From: JBGLNJ01 sp964353405
GTDB taxonomy: Bacteria; Chloroflexota; Anaerolineae; Fen-1058
Length of the DNA stretch: 5,738 bases
Assembly (NCBI GenBank): GCA_964353405.1
Contig: CAYGWJ010000466.1
Span: 1 to 5,738, forward strand
Direction: 5' to 3'
The position numbers were made by a program, and so were the translations under genes. Positions 1 to 2,903 of the stretch are shown here, piece after piece (positions within the stretch are counted from its first letter, which is position 1; every line of letters starts with the position of its first letter). Under the pieces are notes generated by a model. That model saw nothing but the letters and a program-made list of their open reading frames with translations, ran no database searches and was not told the origin of the DNA.

Positions 1-1
1 G

Positions 2-712
2 CTGGTCAACGCGGGCTATCGTGTCGTCGTGCCGGACCAGCGCGGCTACAATCTGAGCGACAAGCCGTCCGGCGTCGAGAGTTACCGCATCGAGCGGCTC
101 ACCGCCGACATCCGCGAGCTGATCCGCGCCTGTGGCCGCGAGCGCGCTGTCATCGTGGCGCATGATTGGGGCGGGGCGGTCGCCTGGCGTTTTGCGATGG
201 ACTATGCCACGGCGGTGGAAAAGCTGATCGTGATGAACGCTCCCCACCCGGCGGCCCTGGCGCGCGAGCTGCACACGAACTGGTCACAGCGATTCAGATC
301 GTGGTACATGTTCTTTTTCCAGCTTCCGTGGCTGCCGGAAGCGCTCCTGGGTTTTTCTCCCGTGGCCACGGCGCAGCTCTTTTTCCGGGGAACGGCGGTG
401 CGCCCGGCTTTCTCTGATGATGATGTGCAAGTGATGGCTTCAGCCCTGGCTCAACCTGGCGCGCTGCGCGCGATGATTCACTGGTACCGGGCCGCGTTCC
501 GCCATCCACCTTCGAGGCCGAATCAAGTTATACAGGCGCCCACTTGGCTGATCTGGGCAGAGGACGATGTGGCGTTGGGCAAGTCGTTGACTCTGGGGCT
601 GGAAAAACGCGTGCCGAACATGACCGTGCATTACATACCCCAGTGCGGTCACTGGGTGCAAAACGAAGCGCCCGACGAGGTCAACGCAGAGATGCTGGCG
701 TTCCTAAAGTGA
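2..712 (+). CDS. Alpha/beta-hydrolase, epoxide-hydrolase type (5' partial)
   Basis: The frame is open from base 2, so the start lies upstream; the GTG at 29 is an internal valine. About 236 codons are visible, against roughly 290 in the family, so some 50 N-terminal residues, including the oxyanion HGxP motif, are missing. Counting from base 2, the nucleophile motif is HDWGG with Asp55. The cap domain offers Tyr102 (WYMFFFQLP) and Tyr162 (HWYRA), the acid is probably Asp189 (WAEDD), and the base is His217 (CGHWVQNEAP). In this family the Asp attacks the substrate, giving an ester that is hydrolysed by the His/Asp pair; the two cap tyrosines activate the epoxide. Asp rather than Ser as nucleophile, plus the cap tyrosines, favours epoxide hydrolase over esterase; haloalkane dehalogenase is less likely. 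The protein is cytosolic, with no signal visible in this part. Its substrate is unknown. Its last 71 codons are duplicated at 2275-2491. Confidence 0.9.
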   Translation: MVNAGYRVVVPDQRGYNLSDKPSGVESYRIERLTADIRELIRACGRERAVIVAHDWGGAVAWRFAMDYATAVEKLIVMNAPHPAALARELHTNWSQRFRSWYMFFFQLPWLPEALLGFSPVATAQLFFRGTAVRPAFSDDDVQVMASALAQPGALRAMIHWYRAAFRHPPSRPNQVIQAPTWLIWAEDDVALGKSLTLGLEKRVPNMTVHYIPQCGHWVQNEAPDEVNAEMLAFLK

Positions 713-920
713 GATCCGCACTTGCCTTGGGCGCGCTGCCGAAGGAATTGCTGGAAGCGACCATGACGCCACTGGTGTTGGTGGCGGTCTTTTTTTGGCC
801 GTGTAGGGCGCGACGGATGTGGTGCGTGGTTTTTTATACCGGCGTTCCCGTTCGATTGAGCTGCCCTTCATTCTTCCAAATCGGGTCGGATACCTCGCGG
901 CTTGCCACGCGGTAGTTCAT
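496..920 (+). repeat. Direct repeat, copy 1 (425 bp)
   Basis: This stretch matches 2275-2699 in the same orientation and with the same overall length; identity is roughly nine bases in ten by eye. It contains the last 71 codons of the hydrolase, the intergenic region, and, on the other strand, the final 16 codons of the small gene that follows DUF499. The least conserved part is the intergenic middle (about 757-835), where small compensating indels occur. The left boundary is the shared GTTCCGCCATCC; the right boundary is at TTCAT. Beyond the right boundary this copy runs into a DUF499 fragment instead of the body of the small gene. Confidence 0.9.
767..796 (+). terminator. Intrinsic terminator after the hydrolase gene
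   Basis: The arms CGCCAC (767-772) and GTGGCG (781-786) enclose an 8-base loop. Adding flanking GAC/GTC with one bulged G extends the stem, and seven T follow at 790-796. It lies 55 bases after the hydrolase stop and would end that transcript before it runs into the opposing minus-strand sequences. The equivalent place in the second repeat copy (about 2546-2576) has lost both the stem pairing and two of the T residues. Confidence 0.55.
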
Positions 921-1111
921 TGAAAGCTTTGGACACCAACCTGCGAGTTCGGTCTTTGCCCAGGCTTTCAAACAGTCGCCGACGCAAGACCTCGCTGATC
1001 TCGGCTTCGTCTTTGACGATGACGGGCTTGGCGACCGCGCCGACGACTTGGGATTTTGTCCTGCCATTGCAAATCCCAATCGGTCATTTCCGTCTGGCTG
1101 CGTGGCAAGCT
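868..1111 (-). pseudogene. Remnant of DUF499 ATPase fused to the tail of its downstream gene
   Basis: Read on the minus strand, 1111-922 corresponds to 5377-5186 inside the intact DUF499 gene. It begins with SLPRSQTEMTDWD and ends with LGKDRTRRLVSKAF. A 2-base deletion near 1046-1050 (after WQDKI) shifts the frame. After SKAF the sequence passes, within one or two bases and in frame, to NELPRGKPRGIRPDLEE and a stop at 868-870. That tail equals the C-terminus of the small gene at 2647-2903. Everything that normally separates the two blocks, about 2.5 kb in the intact locus, is absent. There is no start, Walker motif or complete domain, so this is a deletion scar and not a gene. Confidence 0.85.
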
Positions 1112-1126
1112 AGTGCAAGTATACGT

Positions 1127-1549
1127 TCAGGGTATGCCAGGATATTGGCCGATTCGGATCAGCCGGCGGCGCTCCTGGACACGGTCGGGATGGTTGAATT
1201 GCAGGATCATCGCCGTCACACGGCCTTGTGGAGTGAGCGGGACAATGAGCGCACCGTCCAGCCGAAAATGTTCGTCCCACCTGTGGGTGCGCGGGTTAAA
1301 AAAGGGGGTTAGTCGGTCAGTCTCTGGATCGAGTGAACCCAGGTCGGTGCCTTTGAAACGGTTGCAATAAGGACAGGCCCAGGCCAGGTTGTCTTGTGTG
1401 GTGGGACCGCCATGTTTCTCAGCTACAAGGTGCTCGATTTCAAACGACAGCATTGAAAACGCCTGGGGAAACAGACAGTACTCGCATCGGCCAGCAGCCC
1501 GCTCGATGACCAATTGCCGCAGAGTGAGAGGAACGTAAGCCGGCGGCAT
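1127..1549 (-). CDS. HNH endonuclease
   Basis: A 140-residue protein with a compact HNH (beta-beta-alpha metal) nuclease fold. Visible motifs are Cys22-x2-Cys25, Glu39-His40 (IEHLVAEKHGG), Asn54 in DNLAWAC, and Cys59-x2-Cys62-Asn63 followed by RFKG. The two CxxC pairs would hold a structural zinc, and His40 with Asn54 and the later Asn63 belong to the metal-dependent DNA-cutting site. No separate DNA-binding domain is visible; the last 60 residues are a basic, Arg-rich tail. The ATG at 1549 lies two bases after the stop of the upstream gene, and no strong ribosome site precedes it, so translation is probably coupled. Stand-alone HNH proteins like this occur in restriction systems, as homing-type enzymes and as orphans; the target cannot be read from the sequence. 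The gene ends only 16 bases from the DUF499 scar. Confidence 0.9.
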   Translation of the reverse strand: MPPAYVPLTLRQLVIERAAGRCEYCLFPQAFSMLSFEIEHLVAEKHGGPTTQDNLAWACPYCNRFKGTDLGSLDPETDRLTPFFNPRTHRWDEHFRLDGALIVPLTPQGRVTAMILQFNHPDRVQERRRLIRIGQYPGIP

Positions 1550-1551
1550 GG

Positions 1552-1908
1552 CTATTTCATCAACTGTCCGTAAGCGTGCGCTTTCGCCAACCGCACCAGA
1601 TGTTCCAGCGTCAGGTAGCGCTCCAGTTCAGCTTCTTCGCGCGGATCGAGTTCTCCTTCCTTGTTGCGATGCAATAGTTCGCTCACACGCGCCTGAAGCT
1701 CTGGCGAGGGGTGGATAGCCAGTACTTGATCTGGTGTTGGACGGCTGGTCAAAATATCCATAATGGCGCTTTCGTCCTGAACCAGGCTCGATTGTTCGGC
1801 CATCAGTTCACGCAGGCCGCGTTCCAATATTTCGGGCAGGCGCCCCTGCCAAGCCTGCAATTGCTTCCCCAAAGTCTCGGGTACCTGGACGGTAATTTCC
1901 ATGGCCAT
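1552..1908 (-). CDS. Small conserved protein upstream of the HNH nuclease, function unknown
   Basis: A 118-residue protein beginning MAMEITVQVPETLG. I chose the ATG at 1908 because GGAAAGGAG stands about ten bases upstream; a longer reading from 1944 would place its start inside the promoter. The N-terminal 40 residues look like a beta strand followed by helices (VQVPETLGKQLQAW, then LPEILERGLRELM), reminiscent of ribbon-helix-helix antitoxins, but I cannot confirm that fold. The C-terminal half is charged and helical, with ELLHRNKEGELDPREEAELE and a short leucine-rich end. I recall similar proteins, annotated as hypothetical, placed just before HNH genes in Cyanobacteria and Chloroflexota. 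The two genes form one transcript with a 2-base gap. A role as regulator or partner of the nuclease is plausible from position only. Confidence 0.8.
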   Translation of the reverse strand: MAMEITVQVPETLGKQLQAWQGRLPEILERGLRELMAEQSSLVQDESAIMDILTSRPTPDQVLAIHPSPELQARVSELLHRNKEGELDPREEAELERYLTLEHLVRLAKAHAYGQLMK

Positions 1909-1932
1909 GTTCAATCTGCTCCTTTCCCTTTC

Positions 1933-1941
1933 AGTATAGCA
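1933..1941 (-). promoter_or_regulatory. Extended -10 promoter of the small-protein/HNH operon
   Basis: On the minus strand, TGCTATACT forms an extended -10 element (TG-N-TATACT). No good -35 box stands 17 bases upstream, which is tolerated by extended -10 promoters. Transcription would begin near 1926, leaving a leader of under 20 bases that carries the GGAAAGGAG ribosome site before the ATG at 1908. The sequence around it is AT-rich compared with its surroundings. Confidence 0.55.
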
Positions 1942-1975
1942 CAATCCTTTGAAGAATGCAGACTTGTTCTGCGTT

Positions 1976-2277
1976 TTATGGTTTCTTCATCCGTTCAAAC
2001 AGCGCCAGCGCCGAACACTTGAGCCGGGCCAGGTTGGCGTAGGCGACGGCGCAAAGCACCCTTTAAGGGTGTCCTGGGGATCGCGCGCAGCATCATACAT
2101 CCGCTAACGGATGCCATCGGTTACGACAACGTCGCGCAACACGCCCAGGTCGCGCACGTAGCCCTTGGCCTGTTCGAGCGCGCCTTCTACGCCCGCGCCC
2201 AACCGCTTGACCTCGATGATGATGTGGCACGTCTCTGGGCTGCGTGGCAAGGCCCGAAACACGCTCACGTCAATGTT
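1976..2277 (-). pseudogene. PD-(D/E)XK-like nuclease remnant (C-terminal part)
   Basis: The minus strand starts at the repeat junction with NIDVSVFRALPRSPETC, then HIIIEVKRLGAGVEGALEQA and GYVRDLGVLRDVVVTDGIR. The Asp in NIDV and the Glu and Lys of IEVKR match the D...ExK metal site of restriction-type nucleases, and the sequence resembles regions of type I or type IIG restriction proteins. It is broken three ways. The front is cut by the direct repeat. A TAG at 2104-2106 replaces what looks like a Tyr codon in IRYRMYD. A 24-base insertion (2056-2079) and a one-base loss put the final AYANLARLKCSALALFERMK in another frame, with its stop at 1976-1978. It is not functional as it stands. The parent enzyme class is uncertain. 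Confidence 0.7.
2056..2079. repeat. 24-bp palindromic insertion in the nuclease remnant
   Basis: Relative to the expected protein (ARD followed by FAP), 24 extra bases are present. They contain CACCCTTTAAGGGTG (2057-2071), a perfect inverted repeat with a single central base. The length is a multiple of three. That it is an insertion is inferred from the protein reading, not from a second DNA copy. Confidence 0.4.
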
Positions 2278-2491
2278 CCGCCATCCGCCTTCGAGGCCGA
2301 ATCAAGTTATACAGGCGCCCACTTGGCTCATCTGGGCAGAGGACGATGTGGCGTTGGGCAAGTCGTTGACTCTGGGGCTGGAGAAACGCGTGCCGAACAT
2401 GACGGTGCATTACATACCCCAATGCGGTCACTGGGTGCAAAACGAAGCGCCCGACGAGGTCAACGCAGAGATGCTGGCATTCTTGCAGTGA
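2275..2491 (+). pseudogene. Truncated duplicate of the hydrolase 3' end
   Basis: This is a second copy of the last 71 codons of the hydrolase (FRHPPSRPNQVIQAP through to the stop). The encoded residues are identical except the last, Gln in place of Lys. It retains the acid Asp and base His motifs (WAEDD, CGHWVQNEAP) but lacks the HDWGG nucleophile, the cap tyrosines and any start of its own. An open frame runs upstream to about 2165, but it crosses the repeat junction into DNA antisense to the nuclease remnant, so that fusion is accidental. Nine base differences from 496-712 are seen, eight of them silent. Confidence 0.88.
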
Positions 2492-2699
2492 GATGCGCAC
2501 TTGCCTTGGGCGCGCTGCCGAAGGAATTGCTGGAAGCGGCTACTAGGCCGTCGGCGCTGGTGGCTGCGTTTTTGGCGATGTGGGGCGCGACGGATGTGGT
2601 GCGTGTGGTCTTTTATGCCAGTGTTCCCTTTCGATTGAGCTGCCTTTCATTCTTCCAAATCGGGTCGGATTCCTCGCGGCTTGCCGCGCGGTAATTCAT
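2275..2699 (+). repeat. Direct repeat, copy 2 (425 bp)
   Basis: Counterpart of 496-920. Its left end abuts the nuclease remnant; its right end continues without a break into the body of the small gene and then DUF499, so this copy carries the original right-hand neighbourhood. No gene is visible in 2492-2646 on either strand; it corresponds to the hydrolase/DUF499-locus intergenic region of copy 1, with the terminator stem eroded. Recombination between the two copies would remove about 1.78 kb holding the HNH operon, the nuclease remnant and the DUF499 scar, and would restore a single hydrolase-DUF499 junction. Confidence 0.9.
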
Positions 2700-2903
2700 C
2701 CGGCCACGCTGGGATCGCCTCGTCAATCTCGTCCATCAGCCGGACAGTCTCCTTGAGCGCGACGACGATCTGGCAATAGTGCGCCTTGTCCTCGGCGCTG
2801 AGCGTCCGCCCGCGCCAGTTGACGGTTGTTGCCCTGGCGCTGCGAGCTCCACTTCAAGATGCAACTCTTGCGGCTGGCCGATGAGGTCGAGTTTGGCGCT
2901 CAC
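2647..2903 (-). pseudogene. Small gene downstream of DUF499, apparently frameshifted
   Basis: A GTG at 2903 overlaps the DUF499 stop in a GTGA arrangement typical of coupled genes. It begins VSAKLDLIGQPQELHLEVEL. That frame soon becomes low-complexity Arg/Ser sequence and stops at 2736. The frame one base back, open from about 2860, carries convincing protein: TTVNWRGRTLSAEDKAHYCQ, then IVVALKETVRLMDEIDEAIP and AWPDELPRGKPRGIRPDLEE, with a stop at 2647-2649. Together they would make a protein of about 85 residues if one base were restored near 2830-2855. The total length, 257 bases, is one short of a multiple of three. The C-terminal helix (IVVALKETVRLMDEID) resembles the ends of some DNA methyltransferase-associated proteins. 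Its function is unknown. Either a real mutation or a sequencing error would explain it. Confidence 0.65.

Noticed and set aside
902..1312. A plus-strand open frame across the scar and the HNH 3' end
   Set aside because: It runs antisense to the DUF499 remnant and the HNH gene and has no protein-like pattern or ribosome site.
2165..2491. A 108-codon open frame that fuses new N-terminal sequence to the hydrolase end
   Set aside because: The upstream 37 codons are antisense to the PD-(D/E)XK remnant and cross the repeat junction; there is no ribosome site and the start would be a TTG. It is an accidental open frame on a truncated copy.
496..2699. Assembly error as the source of the duplicated block
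   Set aside because: The two copies differ at many positions, including compensating indels in the intergenic middle, and have different flanks on both sides, which a collapsed or duplicated contig would not produce. Long reads would settle it.
496..2699. Composite transposon or insertion sequence bounded by the direct repeats
   Set aside because: Neither copy encodes a transposase, and no terminal inverted repeats or target-site duplications are visible; the repeats are made of ordinary gene ends.
2647..2903. Programmed -1 ribosomal frameshifting in the small gene
   Set aside because: No X-XXY-YYZ slippery heptamer or following hairpin is evident around 2830-2860, so a mutation or sequencing error is simpler.
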